Shown: positions 1-9,032, counted from the stretch's first letter. The stretch: 64,000 nucleotides of DNA from UBA4738 sp002413305 (GCA_036847185.1 DAIUAM010000003.1:1-64000); one strand, 5' to 3'. Notes: generated by a model not told the origin, from the letters alone. A program made the numbers and translations.

Positions 1-1517
1 ACCCGTACATCAACGTCGACCCCGGCACCATGAACCCGTTCGAGCACGGCGAGGTGTTCGTGCTGGACGACGGGGCCGAGACCGATCTGGACCTCGGGCA
101 CTACGAACGCTTCACGGACGAATCGCTGGGCCGGGAGTCGAACGCCACCACCGGCGCGATCTACCAGACCGTCATAAGCAAGGAGCGCCGCGGCGAGTTC
201 CTGGGCAAGACCGTGCAGGTCATCCCGCACATCACGAACGAGATCAAGGACCGCATCCGCCGCCTGGCTGCCGCCACCGACGCCGACGTCTGCGTGATCG
301 AGGTCGGGGGGACGGTCGGCGACATCGAATCGCTCCCCTTCCTGGAGGCGATCCGCCAGCTCCGCAACGAGGTCGGGCGCGACAACGTGGCGTTCGTGCA
401 CGTCTCGCTGGTTCCCATGATCGGGCCGACCGGCGAGGTGAAGACGAAGCCCACGCAACACTCGGTGCGCGAGCTCCGGTCGATCGGGATCCAGCCCGAC
501 GTGATCGTGGCCCGGTCGGAGCGGCCCATCAGCCGCAACCTGAAGGAGAAGATCTCGTTGCTGTGCGACGTGGAGACACGGGCGGTCGTCTCCGCCCCCG
601 ACGCGGAGTCGATCTACGAGATCCCGCTGATCCTGCACCGCGAAGGACTGGACGCCTACCTGGCCCACCTGCTGCGGCTCCCCGAGGACGAGGAGCCCGA
701 CCTCGCCGAGTGGCGCGGACTGGTCGACCGCGTCCACCGGGCTTCGATGCCGGTTGACGTGGCCATCGTCGGCAAGTACGTGCACCTCCGCGACGCGTAC
801 CTGTCGGTGATGGAGGCGCTCAAGCATGGGGGCTTCCACCACGGCGTGAAGGTCAACCTGACCTGGATCGCCTCCGACGAGCTGATCGCCGGCGGGGCCG
901 ACGCGGTGCTCGAGCGGATGGACGGCATCCTCGTCCCCGGCGGCTTCGGCATCCGGGGCGTCGAAGGCAAGGTCGAAGCCATCCGGTATGCGCGCGAGAA
1001 CCGCGTCCCGTACCTCGGGCTGTGCCTGGGCTTGCAGTGCGCGGTGATCGAGTTCGCCCGGCACGTCTGCGGGCTGGAGGACGCGAACTCCTCGGAGTTC
1101 GACCCGCACACCCCGCACCCCGTCATCGACCTGCTGCCCGACCAGCACGGCGTGATCGACCTGGGGGGGACCATGCGCCTGGGGTCGTACCCGGCCGAGC
1201 TGTCGGAGGGGTCGCGGGCTCGGATGCTGTACGGGGAGGCGGTGGCGCACGAACGGCATCGCCATCGGTACGAGGTCAACCCGGCGTACCACCAGGTTCT
1301 TCGCGACCGGGGGATGGTGTTCTCGGGGATGTCGCCGGACGGACGGCTGGTCGAGATCATCGAACTCCCCGATCACCCGTTCTTCATGGCCGGGCAGTTT
1401 CATCCCGAGCTGAAGTCCCGGCCCACGCGGCCGCATCCGCTGTTCCGCGAGTTCGTCGGAGCCGCGCTGGCCCGCCGTCAGGCAGCCTTCGACGCGTCCA
1501 TCGTGGTTCCCGGCTGA
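1..1517 (+). CDS. pyrG: CTP synthase, 5' end outside window
   Basis: Makes CTP from UTP, ATP and glutamine, the last step of pyrimidine nucleotide synthesis. The reading frame is open from base 3 and begins inside the conserved PYINVDPGTMNP segment of the synthetase domain, so roughly 40 N-terminal residues lie off the left edge. GEVFVLDDGAETDLDLGHYE and KTKPTQHSVREL follow. The class I glutamine amidotransferase domain fills the C-terminal half: the nucleophile is Cys in GLCLGLQ (codon 1023-1025) and the His-Glu pair is in FHPELKSRP. The ATG at base 30 is internal and is not the start. The gene leads into a Nudix gene 13 bases downstream, as in mycobacteria (Rv1699-Rv1700). Confidence 0.97.
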   Translation, partial: PYINVDPGTMNPFEHGEVFVLDDGAETDLDLGHYERFTDESLGRESNATTGAIYQTVISKERRGEFLGKTVQVIPHITNEIKDRIRRLAAATDADVCVIEVGGTVGDIESLPFLEAIRQLRNEVGRDNVAFVHVSLVPMIGPTGEVKTKPTQHSVRELRSIGIQPDVIVARSERPISRNLKEKISLLCDVETRAVVSAPDAESIYEIPLILHREGLDAYLAHLLRLPEDEEPDLAEWRGLVDRVHRASMPVDVAIVGKYVHLRDAYLSVMEALKHGGFHHGVKVNLTWIASDELIAGGADAVLERMDGILVPGGFGIRGVEGKVEAIRYARENRVPYLGLCLGLQCAVIEFARHVCGLEDANSSEFDPHTPHPVIDLLPDQHGVIDLGGTMRLGSYPAELSEGSRARMLYGEAVAHERHRHRYEVNPAYHQVLRDRGMVFSGMSPDGRLVEIIELPDHPFFMAGQFHPELKSRPTRPHPLFREFVGAALARRQAAFDASIVVPG

Positions 1518-1530
1518 GGTCTCGAAGCGG

Positions 1531-2037
1531 TTGGAGCCCGAGGCCACCCGGAACGTCTTCGACGGTACGCTCCTGCACGTGGCGGTCGAGTCCTGGCCAT
1601 CCGGCGACCGCGAGGTCGTCCATCATCCCGGCGCCTGCGCCGTCGTCCCGCTGACCGCGTCCGGCGACGTGGTGCTGGTGCGGCAGCTTCGCGAAGCGGT
1701 CCGGCGGCCGCTGCTGGAGATCCCCGCCGGGATCTTCGACGTCGAGGGCGAGGACGGAACGGGATGCGCGGCGCGCGAGCTGCTCGAGGAGACGGGGTAC
1801 CGGGCATCGGATCTGCGCCCGCTCGGTTCGATCTTCACCTCGCCCGGGTTCACCGACGAACGCATCGAGCTCTTCGCCGCATCGGCCGAGCCGATGGAGG
1901 GCGGGATGACGGAGGACGGCATCGACGTGGTGCTCATGCCGCTGGAGGAAGCGATGCGGGCGATCCGGGACGGCCGGATCATCGATGCGAAGAGCGTGTG
2001 CGGACTCCTCCTGGTCGGGCTCGAACGTTCGCTCTGA
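1531..2037 (+). CDS. Nudix hydrolase, ADP-ribose pyrophosphatase type
   Basis: Likely hydrolyses ADP-ribose or a related nucleoside diphosphate derivative to AMP plus a sugar phosphate, in the cytoplasm. The Nudix box is visible as PAGIFDVEGED followed by AARELLEETGY, with the REXXEE metal-binding core intact. The 168-residue length fits the ADP-ribose pyrophosphatase branch, and SPGFTDERIELF after the box is typical of it. The start is a TTG 13 bases after the pyrG stop; no ATG lies nearby in frame. It is probably co-transcribed with pyrG. Family assignment is firm; the exact substrate is inferred. Confidence 0.9.
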   Translation: MEPEATRNVFDGTLLHVAVESWPSGDREVVHHPGACAVVPLTASGDVVLVRQLREAVRRPLLEIPAGIFDVEGEDGTGCAARELLEETGYRASDLRPLGSIFTSPGFTDERIELFAASAEPMEGGMTEDGIDVVLMPLEEAMRAIRDGRIIDAKSVCGLLLVGLERSL

Positions 2038-2089
2038 GCCCCATCCGGATGGCCGCCTTCACGGATCCTTGGGCGCGATCGGCGTGGGG

Positions 2090-2095
2090 TATCCT
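2090..2095 (+). promoter_or_regulatory. Candidate -10 element (TATCCT) upstream of xerD
   Basis: TATCCT fits the actinobacterial TANNNT -10. It lies between the Nudix stop and a strong Shine-Dalgarno sequence (GGAGGAGGT, 2111-2119) that serves a short upstream ORF rather than xerD itself. I see no clear -35. Confidence 0.4.
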
Positions 2096-2128
2096 GACGG
2101 CCGGCCGGCCGGAGGAGGTACCAGGACG

Positions 2129-2185
2129 TTGATCGGCATTCCGAACGAGGCTCCGCGCCGCGGGCATCGGCGGCCGGGACCGTGA
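2129..2185 (+). CDS. Short leader ORF with an alanine-dehydrogenase-like start, overlapping xerD
   Basis: An 18-codon frame starts at TTG 2129, nine bases after an excellent Shine-Dalgarno sequence. It ends at TGA 2183-2185, overlapping the xerD GTG (2182) in a GTGA arrangement. The peptide begins MIGIPNEAPRR. This resembles the conserved N-terminus of alanine dehydrogenase (M-x-[IV]-G-I-P-x-E). From memory, ald lies in this neighbourhood in Streptomyces. It may be the remnant of a deleted ald gene now serving as a translational-coupling leader for xerD, or a chance frame. No function can be assigned to the peptide. Confidence 0.35.
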   Translation: MIGIPNEAPRRGHRRPGP

Positions 2186-3156
2186 TCGGGCCCGGGACGT
2201 TCACGGCGGATCCGGTGGCGGGGCAGATCGCCCGGTACCTCGACTACCTGTCGGTGGAGCGGGGGCTCTCGCCCAACACACTGGAGGCGTACCGGCGGGA
2301 CCTCAGCCGGTATGCCGCGTTCTTGCTGATGGCGGGGGTGGGCGACGCCACCGCGGCGGACGAGGCGGCGGTGGGGTCGTTCGTGGCCTCGCTGTCGGCG
2401 ACCGAGTACGTCGAGGGCCGCCGGTATCGAGCCTCGTCGGTGGCGCGGGCGCTGGCTGCGGTCAGGAACTTCCACCGGTTCCTGCTCCGAGAGGGGGACA
2501 CGGATGCGGATCCTTCGGCGTCGGTGGCCCGTCCGAAGGTCCCGCGCACCCTGCCGCATCCGCTGACGGTGGAGGAGGTCGCCCGGATCCTGTCGGCTCC
2601 ACCGGACGCGGAGACGGCCGGTATCCGCGACCGGGCGCTCCTCGAGACGATGTACGGCGCGGGGCTTCGGATCTCCGAGGCGGTCGGACTTGACGTGGAC
2701 GACCTCGACCTGGACGAAGGCAGCGTACGGGTGGTCGGCAAGGGGGACAAGGAGCGCGTGGTGCCGCTCGGCCGGTTCGCGGTCACCGCCGTGGAGTCCT
2801 ACCTCAGTCGATCTCGACCGTCGCTGGCTCGCTTCCGTTCCGGGCCGGCTCTGTTCCTGAACCTTCGCGGAGGCCGGTTGTCGCGCCAGGGCGCGGCGAT
2901 CGTGCTCAAGAAGACGGCGAAGCGGGCCGGCGTGCACCGGCGCGTCACCCCCCACACGCTCCGGCATTCGTTCGCCACGCATCTGCTCGAAGGAGGAGCG
3001 GACATCCGGGTGGTGCAGGAACTCCTCGGGCACGCATCCCTGACCACCACCCAGATCTACACGCTGATCACCGGGCAGCGGCTGCGGGAGGAGTATTTCG
3101 CGGCCCACCCGAGAGCCCGGTTCGCGAACGCGGCATCGCCAACTCCGGAGGCCTGA
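2182..3156 (+). CDS. xerD: Tyrosine recombinase XerD
   Basis: Site-specific recombinase that, with XerC, resolves chromosome dimers at dif. The N-terminal SAM-like core-binding domain covers about residues 10-105 (LSVERGLSPNTLEAYRRDL). The catalytic domain follows with Arg in GAGLRISEAVGL, Lys in GKGDKER, the HxxR box in TPHTLRHSFATH, and the final His and nucleophilic Tyr in LLGHASLTTTQIYT. The length of 324 aa is slightly long for the family because of a short N-terminal tail. The GTG start overlaps a short upstream leader ORF by four bases, so translation may be coupled to it. deoB follows after five bases. Confidence 0.93.
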   Translation: MIGPGTFTADPVAGQIARYLDYLSVERGLSPNTLEAYRRDLSRYAAFLLMAGVGDATAADEAAVGSFVASLSATEYVEGRRYRASSVARALAAVRNFHRFLLREGDTDADPSASVARPKVPRTLPHPLTVEEVARILSAPPDAETAGIRDRALLETMYGAGLRISEAVGLDVDDLDLDEGSVRVVGKGDKERVVPLGRFAVTAVESYLSRSRPSLARFRSGPALFLNLRGGRLSRQGAAIVLKKTAKRAGVHRRVTPHTLRHSFATHLLEGGADIRVVQELLGHASLTTTQIYTLITGQRLREEYFAAHPRARFANAASPTPEA

Positions 3157-3161
3157 CCACC

Positions 3162-4361
3162 GTGGCCAGATGGGATGAGATCCGGCGCGTGCTGCTGGTC
3201 GTGTGCGACTCCTTCGGCGTGGGCGAGGCGCCGGACGCGGGCTCGTACGGCGACGCCGGGTCGAACACGATCGGGAACACCGCCCGGGCCGTCGGCGGCA
3301 TCCGGGCGCCGAACTTGGCCCGGCTCGGGCTCGGGTGCCTGACGGAGGTCGAAGGTCTGGGGTGCTCGCCCGATCCCGGCACCGCCCACGGGAAGCTCAC
3401 CGAACGCTCGGCCGGGAAGGACACCACGACGGGCCACTGGGAGGTGGCCGGTATCGTGCTGGACCGGGCATTTCCCTTGTACCCCAATGGTTTTCCCAAG
3501 GAGGTCATCGAACCCTTCGAGGAACGGATCGGCCGGACGGTGCTGGGGAACCGGCCGGCCTCGGGGACGGAGATCATCGCCGAGCTCGGCGAGGAGCACC
3601 TGCGCACCGGCCGGCCGATCGTGTACACGAGCGGCGATTCGGTCTTCCAGGTCGCGTGCCACGTCGACGTGGCGCCGCTCGAGCAGCTGTACGAGTGGTG
3701 CAGGATCGCGCGAGGGCTGTTGGATGGGGAGCATCGGTTGGGACGGGTGATCGCCCGGCCGTTCGCAGGCGAGCCGGGTGCGTTCGTCCGCACGCCGGAC
3801 CGGCGGGACTATTCGGTGCCGCCTCCGGGACCGACGCTGCTGGATCGGGCATCCGAGGCCGGGGTGGCCGTGTACGGGGTCGGCAAGATCCGGGACATCT
3901 TCGACGGGCACGGGATCGGTGACTTCCGCTATTCGCGATCGAACGACGACGGGGTCGACATCAGCCTGGAGTACCTGGGCCGGCCGGGCCGCTCGCTGAT
4001 CGTGTCGAACCTGGTCGACTTCGACTCGAAGTACGGGCACCGGAACGACCCGACCGGGTACGCGCGCTGCATCGAGTCGTTCGACCGCCGGCTCCCGGAG
4101 CTGTTCGACGCTGTGGCGGGGGACGGGATCCTGTTCCTGACCGGCGACCACGGCTGCGACCCGACCAGCCCGTCCACCGATCATACCCGGGAGCACACGC
4201 CCGCCCTGGTCTGGGGAGCCCCCTCCTCCGAGCCGGTCGCGCTTGGGGTGCGCGCAGGGTTCGGCGACCTCGGCGCCACGATCGCCGAGATCCTCGACGT
4301 CCCTTTCGACGGCCTGTCGGGCGCGACCTTCGCTCCGCAGCTGCGAGGACGACGCCCGTGA
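3162..4361 (+). CDS. deoB: Phosphopentomutase
   Basis: Interconverts ribose- or deoxyribose-1-phosphate and the 5-phosphates in nucleoside salvage and catabolism. The alkaline-phosphatase-fold metal site is recognisable: the N-terminal VCDSFGVGEAPDA contains the first Asp, SAGKDTTTGHWEV holds the phosphothreonine region, and the late metal ligands lie in TGDHGCDPT and DHTREHTP. At 399 residues it has normal family length. It starts at GTG 3162, five bases after xerD. Its last codons overlap the GTG of the pyrimidine-nucleoside phosphorylase gene, whose sugar phosphate product it would consume. Confidence 0.95.
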   Translation: MARWDEIRRVLLVVCDSFGVGEAPDAGSYGDAGSNTIGNTARAVGGIRAPNLARLGLGCLTEVEGLGCSPDPGTAHGKLTERSAGKDTTTGHWEVAGIVLDRAFPLYPNGFPKEVIEPFEERIGRTVLGNRPASGTEIIAELGEEHLRTGRPIVYTSGDSVFQVACHVDVAPLEQLYEWCRIARGLLDGEHRLGRVIARPFAGEPGAFVRTPDRRDYSVPPPGPTLLDRASEAGVAVYGVGKIRDIFDGHGIGDFRYSRSNDDGVDISLEYLGRPGRSLIVSNLVDFDSKYGHRNDPTGYARCIESFDRRLPELFDAVAGDGILFLTGDHGCDPTSPSTDHTREHTPALVWGAPSSEPVALGVRAGFGDLGATIAEILDVPFDGLSGATFAPQLRGRRP

Positions 4362-5713
4362 GCAGCGTGTTCGACTTCCGTGAAGTGGTGGCGGTCAAGC
4401 GCGACGGAGGGGAGGTCGAAGACGAGGCGCTACGGCGATTCGTCCTCGGGTACGGGCGCGGGGAGGTGCCGGACTACCTGGCGGCGGCGTTCCTGATGGC
4501 CGCGTATCTGCAGGGGATGTCCGTCGCGGAGACGGCGGCGATGACGGGGGCCATGATCGACTCCGGGGAGACCATCGCCCTCAGTGGGGTCTCACGGCCG
4601 AAGGTCGACAAGCACTCGACCGGGGGGGTGAGCGACGGCGTGACGCTCGTGTTCGCGCCCCTGGCCGCCTCGCTGGGACTGGCGGTCGCCAAGCTGTCGG
4701 GCCGGGGGCTCGGGCACACGGGGGGAACCCTCGACAAACTCGAGTCGATCCCGGGGTTACGGACCGATCTCTCCCCGGACGAGCTCGAGCGCCAGGTGGA
4801 GGAGGTGGGGTGCGCGGTGGCCGGACAGTCGAAGGACCTCGTGCCGGCCGATGGTGCCTTCTACGCGCTTCGCGACGCCACCGGCACCGTGGCGAGCATC
4901 CCGCTGATCGCCGCCAGCGTGATGTGCAAGAAGCTCGCCGTGGCCACCGACCTGATCATGCTGGACGTCAAGGCGGGGAGCGGCGCGTTCATGAAGACGC
5001 CGACCCGGGGCCGGGACCTGGCCGAGGCGTGCGTAGGCCTGGCGGCACACCGCGGGCGGCGGGCTCGGGCGTGGGTGACGGAGATGTCGCAGCCGCTGGG
5101 CCGGGCCATCGGGAACGCGCTGGACATCGCCGAGGCGGTCCGGATCCTCGCCGGCGAGGAGCGGGGCCGGGTGCGGGACCTCTCGGTGGCCTTCGCGGCC
5201 GAGGCTCTCGTGCTACTCACCGGACGGGGCTTCGCCGAGGCCGGCGCGGATGCCGAGCGGGCGATGGATTCGGGCGCTGCCCTCGAAGCCTTCGCCCGGA
5301 TGGTGGAAGCGCAGGGGGGCGATCCCCGCGTGACCGACGACCCGGCCTCCGTCCTCCCAGGAGCTCCGGTCGTGATGGACGTGCCCGCGGGCAGGGCTGG
5401 ATGGGTTCGAACCGTCGACGCGGAGGACCTGGGCAAGGCGGCAACGGCCCTTGGAGCCGGGCGGATGAAGAAGGGAGAGAGCATCGATCCTGCCGCGGGG
5501 ATCGAGTTCCTGGTCTCGGTCGGCGACCGCGTGGAGGCGACGGATCTGATCGCCCGCTTGCACGGCCGGTCCCGGGAGCAGGTCGAACGCCTGCCGGGCA
5601 GGGTCCAACGGTCGGTGACCTGGTCGGATGCGCCCGTCGAACCGCTGCCCCTCGTGCTCGGCCGGTTCGGGGACGCGTCGGTGGGCGAGCTCCCAGGGTC
5701 GGAAGGGCGATGA
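4358..5713 (+). CDS. deoA: Thymidine / pyrimidine-nucleoside phosphorylase
   Basis: Phosphorolyses pyrimidine nucleosides to the free base and (deoxy)ribose-1-phosphate. The three-domain family is recognised from KHSTGGVSDGVTL (phosphate-binding loop), GRGLGHTGGTLDKLES (family signature) and LDVKAGSGAFMKT. Length 451 aa is typical. The GTG start overlaps the deoB stop (GTGA), and the stop overlaps the ATG of the site-2 protease gene (ATGA), so this is a translationally coupled run. Thymidine and broader pyrimidine specificity cannot be separated from sequence alone. Confidence 0.93.
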   Translation: MSSVFDFREVVAVKRDGGEVEDEALRRFVLGYGRGEVPDYLAAAFLMAAYLQGMSVAETAAMTGAMIDSGETIALSGVSRPKVDKHSTGGVSDGVTLVFAPLAASLGLAVAKLSGRGLGHTGGTLDKLESIPGLRTDLSPDELERQVEEVGCAVAGQSKDLVPADGAFYALRDATGTVASIPLIAASVMCKKLAVATDLIMLDVKAGSGAFMKTPTRGRDLAEACVGLAAHRGRRARAWVTEMSQPLGRAIGNALDIAEAVRILAGEERGRVRDLSVAFAAEALVLLTGRGFAEAGADAERAMDSGAALEAFARMVEAQGGDPRVTDDPASVLPGAPVVMDVPAGRAGWVRTVDAEDLGKAATALGAGRMKKGESIDPAAGIEFLVSVGDRVEATDLIARLHGRSREQVERLPGRVQRSVTWSDAPVEPLPLVLGRFGDASVGELPGSEGR

Positions 5714-6396
5714 TCGTGCACTCGGCCGGCGCGGTGGTTCTTGCGGCGGCGACGATGCGCTCGGCGTTCGACGTGGTGTTCCTGGCGGTGGCCTTCGTCC
5801 TCGGCCTGTCCGTCCACGAGTTCGCACATGCCTGGGTCGCGTTGCGCCTGGGTGACCTGACCCCGAAGCTGCACGGCCGGCTCAGCCTGAACCCTAAAGT
5901 CCACGTTGATCCTTTCGGGACGATCATCCTCCCGGCGATCCTCCTGCTGGTCGTGCTGCTCTCGGGGAACCCCTTCGTGTTCGGCTATGCGAAGCCACAG
6001 GAGCTCAACCCGTGGAGCCTGAGAACCAAGAACCATCACGTCACCTACATCGCGCTGGCGGGACCGGCCGCGAACCTGGTGCTCGCTTTCGCGTTCGGGC
6101 TGGTGCTGCGGGTGGCGGGCGGGCCGGGGCGACTGGGCCAGTTCCTCACCGACGCGGTGGTGGCCAACGCCCTGCTGGCGGCCTTCAACCTGATCCCAAT
6201 CCCACCGCTGGACATGACGCGAGTGGTGACGCGCTACCTGCCGCCCCGGCCCCAGGAGGTCCTGGCGAACATGGAGCAGTACGGAGCCCTGTTCATGCTG
6301 GTGATCTTCTTCATCATCTTCGGGCCGATCCACTCGTTCGTGGACGTCATCGCGAACGGGATCTGCCAGGCGACGACGGGCGGTCCCTGCCTGTAG
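5710..6396 (+). CDS. M50-family site-2 type metalloprotease, membrane
   Basis: Integral membrane zinc protease of the short, PDZ-less M50B type, 228 residues. The HEFAH motif (HExxH) sits at the end of the first membrane segment (VVFLAVAFVLGLSVHEFAHA). The second conserved element NLIPIPPLDM supplies the third metal ligand (NxxPxxxLD). About five hydrophobic segments are visible. The ATG overlaps the deoA stop. Genes of this family often precede scpA in bacteria, as here, but no substrate can be named from sequence. Confidence 0.88.
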   Translation: MIVHSAGAVVLAAATMRSAFDVVFLAVAFVLGLSVHEFAHAWVALRLGDLTPKLHGRLSLNPKVHVDPFGTIILPAILLLVVLLSGNPFVFGYAKPQELNPWSLRTKNHHVTYIALAGPAANLVLAFAFGLVLRVAGGPGRLGQFLTDAVVANALLAAFNLIPIPPLDMTRVVTRYLPPRPQEVLANMEQYGALFMLVIFFIIFGPIHSFVDVIANGICQATTGGPCL

Positions 6397-6572
6397 CGGC
6401 AGGCGCCGAGGTGATTGAAGCGCCCCCGGACCGCACGTACGATGGCTCGCATCGAAGCTTCCCTGGTGTTCGCGCCGACCGCCGGAAGCGGGACCCAGTG
6501 GCCCCGTGCGTTCGGTGCATCCGGTCCCGAGCCGACGGGGCTCCCGGCGATGAGCCGCGAGGGGGCCCGCCC

Positions 6573-7436
6573 GTGACGCCGCAGCCCTCGCCTCTGGCCG
6601 GGTTCACCGTCGAGCTGGCGGTCTACTCCGGTCCGTTCCGGCTCCTGGCCGACCTCATCCTCGACCAGAAGGTCGACGTTTGCGACGTGTCCGTCGGGCA
6701 GGTCACCGAGCGGTTCCTCGCCGGGGGCATGGAGCGACTGGAGAGGTGGAGCCTGGAGGAGGCCACCTGGTTCCTGGCGGTCTGCGCCGTCCTCCTCGAG
6801 CTGAAGGTCGGACGGCTTCTCCCTCGGGCACCGATCGAGACCGAGGAGGACCTCCTGGGCGGGACCTCCCCGGACCTGCTGTTCGCGCGGAGCCTTGAGC
6901 TGGCCGCCTTCCGTCGTGTCGCCGAACGCCTCGCCTCGCTCATCGACGAGGCTGCGCTGCTCGTCCCACGGACCGCCGGGCCACCCAGCGAGCTCGCGCA
7001 CCTCTATCCGGACATCATGGAGAAGGTGCGCCCCGAAGACCTCGCTCGGCTGGCCGGCCTCCTGCTCACCCCGCCCGCGCTCGTCGATCTGAGCCACGTG
7101 ACAACCATCCGGGCTACCCTGGCCGACGCGCTCGACGTGCTACGGGTCCGGCTCGAGATGAGCCCAGAGTCGCTCTTCCGAGACCTGATCGATGGCTGCG
7201 CGGAACGGATCGATGTCGTGGTGCGCTTCCTCGCGGTGCTGGAGCTTCACCGTCGAGGACAGGTTGAGCTTCGCCAGGCTGGTGTGTTCGGTGACATCGA
7301 GGTTCGGTGGCAGGGCCTTTCCGCCGGCTCGAGCGAGGATGAAGGGGAGGATGGATTCGACATGGACGAGCGGATGAGCGTTCCGCCGTGGCCACGCCAC
7401 GGAGAGGCAGACCAGGAGCCGGGGGTGACCGGATGA
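6573..7436 (+). CDS. scpA: Segregation and condensation protein A
   Basis: Kleisin subunit of the SMC-ScpAB condensin, linking the two SMC heads and recruiting ScpB. The N-terminal kleisin domain is evident (FTVELAVYSGPFRLLADLIL, then KVDVCDVSVGQVTERFL), as is the winged-helix C-terminus (DVVVRFLAVLELHRRGQVEL). At 287 aa it carries an acidic tail of about 40 residues beyond the usual end. I chose GTG 6573 because homology starts within ten residues of it; the frame continues upstream without homology. Its stop overlaps the scpB ATG. Confidence 0.93.
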   Translation: MTPQPSPLAGFTVELAVYSGPFRLLADLILDQKVDVCDVSVGQVTERFLAGGMERLERWSLEEATWFLAVCAVLLELKVGRLLPRAPIETEEDLLGGTSPDLLFARSLELAAFRRVAERLASLIDEAALLVPRTAGPPSELAHLYPDIMEKVRPEDLARLAGLLLTPPALVDLSHVTTIRATLADALDVLRVRLEMSPESLFRDLIDGCAERIDVVVRFLAVLELHRRGQVELRQAGVFGDIEVRWQGLSAGSSEDEGEDGFDMDERMSVPPWPRHGEADQEPGVTG

Positions 7437-7993
7437 ATGACCTACCCGCCGAGGTCCGCCCGGCGCTAGAGGCGATCCTCTTCGTCTCCGACGAACCGAT
7501 GACCGCCACGGTGCTGGCCCAAGCGGTGGAATGCGGCCGCCGGGACGCCGAAGCCGCCCTTCGGGAGCTCGCCTCCCAGTACGAGCAACGTGGCTCGGGC
7601 ATTCGGCTGCGGGAGGTCGGCGGCGGATGGCGGATGATGACGGACCCGGCCGCGGCGCCCTACGTGGAGCAGTTCGTGCTCTCGTCCCGGCACGCCAGGC
7701 TGACGAAGGCGTCGCTTGAGACGCTGGCCATCGTGGCCTATAAGCAGCCGGTCACCCGGCACCAGGTGTCGAGCATCCGGGGGGTCAACTCCGATGGCGT
7801 GCTCCGGGCGCTCATGGAACGGGGCCTGATCGAAGAGGTCGGGCGCGACGAGGGTCCGGGCCGAGCGGTGCTCCACGGCACGACCGTCGAGTTCCTCGAG
7901 CGGCTCGGCCTGGCCTCGCTGTCCCAGCTTCCGCCGATGGTGCAGCTCCTCGATGAAGTCGAAGCCGAGCGCGCGGTCGGCCTGCCCGACTGA
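7433..7993 (+). CDS. scpB: Segregation and condensation protein B
   Basis: Second non-SMC subunit of the bacterial condensin, a dimer of tandem winged helices that binds ScpA. The sequence RPALEAILFVSDEPMTATVLAQ begins the first winged helix, and TLAIVAYKQPVTRHQVSSIRG with the following VLRALMERGLIEEVGR forms the signature second one. At 186 aa it is of normal size. The ATG at 7433 overlaps the scpA stop. The stop at 7991-7993 sits in CTGA, whose CTG is in frame with rluB. Confidence 0.94.
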   Translation: MNDLPAEVRPALEAILFVSDEPMTATVLAQAVECGRRDAEAALRELASQYEQRGSGIRLREVGGGWRMMTDPAAAPYVEQFVLSSRHARLTKASLETLAIVAYKQPVTRHQVSSIRGVNSDGVLRALMERGLIEEVGRDEGPGRAVLHGTTVEFLERLGLASLSQLPPMVQLLDEVEAERAVGLPD

Positions 7994-8925
7994 AGGTCCT
8001 CACGAGCGGCCCGCCATCCCATCCGTTCCAGCGATCTCCGACCGGGCCCACCCGCGTCGCATCCGAGCGGGAACCGGGCGGCGAACCGGAGCGGAAAGCC
8101 GGCGGCGAACGCCTCCAGAAGACCTTGGCAAGGGCGGGGTTCGGGTCCAGACGCGCATGTGAGGAGCTGATCCGCGAGGGCCGGGTGAAGGTGAACGGCG
8201 CGGTCGCCGATCTCGGTCGGCGTGTCGACGTTTCGACGGACCGCGTCACGGTGGACGGCGCCCCGCTCCCGGGTGACCCCGAGCTCCGATACCTGGCACT
8301 GCACAAGCCGGCGGGGGTGACGTCGACGCTGCGCGATCCGCACGCCGAACGGTCGCTCGCCGAGCTGCTGCCGGAGGGACCTCGGATCGTCCCGGTCGGA
8401 CGTCTGGACCGGGACAGCGAGGGGTTGCTCCTGTTCACGAACGACGGCGAGCTGTCGTTCCGCCTGCAGCATCCTCGGTTCGGCGTGGAGAAGGAGTACG
8501 TGGCGGAGGTCGACGGGGAGATCTCTCGGGAGGCCCTTCGGGCCCTGACCGATGGCGTCGAACTCACCGACGGCCGCGCCCGCGTCCTGGCGGTACCGAA
8601 GGTGGATCGGATGAAGGGCCGCTCGGCCGTGACCCTCGTCATGGGCGAGGGCCGCAAACGCGAGGTCCGGCGACTGCTGGAGGCGGTCGGGTTCCCGGTC
8701 CTGCGCCTGGTGCGGACGCGGTTCGGGCCGATCCCGCTCGGGCGCCTCGCGCCGGGGGAACACCGCCTCCTCGCGGCCACCGAGATCTCCGAGCTCTACC
8801 GCACGGTGGGTCTCGACCGTGCGGTGCGAGGCACGTTCCGCTCCACGGGAGGAGCAGGGATCCCACCTCGGGCGCGTCAGAGCGCGGGCCAGCAGGTGCG
8901 CCGTGGCCATCGCCCTCGACCGTAG
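7990..8925 (+). CDS. rluB: Ribosomal large subunit pseudouridine synthase (RluB/RsuA family)
   Basis: Isomerises a uridine to pseudouridine in 23S rRNA. The S4 RNA-binding domain runs from ERLQKTLARAG to about VDVSTDRV, and the catalytic Asp is in GRLDRDSEGLLLF. KREVRRLLEAVGFPVLRLVR closes the core. The start is unclear. TTG at 8125 is the first conventional start codon in frame, but it would remove the conserved RLQK at the head of the S4 domain. The frame is open upstream to CTG 7990, which overlaps the scpB stop as CTGA. I give that coupled CTG as the preferred start. If it is wrong, the annotated gene is 8125-8925. The product call is firm either way. Confidence 0.88.
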   Translation: MKVLTSGPPSHPFQRSPTGPTRVASEREPGGEPERKAGGERLQKTLARAGFGSRRACEELIREGRVKVNGAVADLGRRVDVSTDRVTVDGAPLPGDPELRYLALHKPAGVTSTLRDPHAERSLAELLPEGPRIVPVGRLDRDSEGLLLFTNDGELSFRLQHPRFGVEKEYVAEVDGEISREALRALTDGVELTDGRARVLAVPKVDRMKGRSAVTLVMGEGRKREVRRLLEAVGFPVLRLVRTRFGPIPLGRLAPGEHRLLAATEISELYRTVGLDRAVRGTFRSTGGAGIPPRARQSAGQQVRRGHRPRP

Positions 8926-9032
8926 CTTGAGGTGCTTTCGTTCGCGGCGTTCACGCCCATTCCACGTGAAACCCTCAACCACCGCTTGGATGAGCACTGG
9001 CGAGGCGCGTTCGCGTGGGATGCTCTTGGGTG

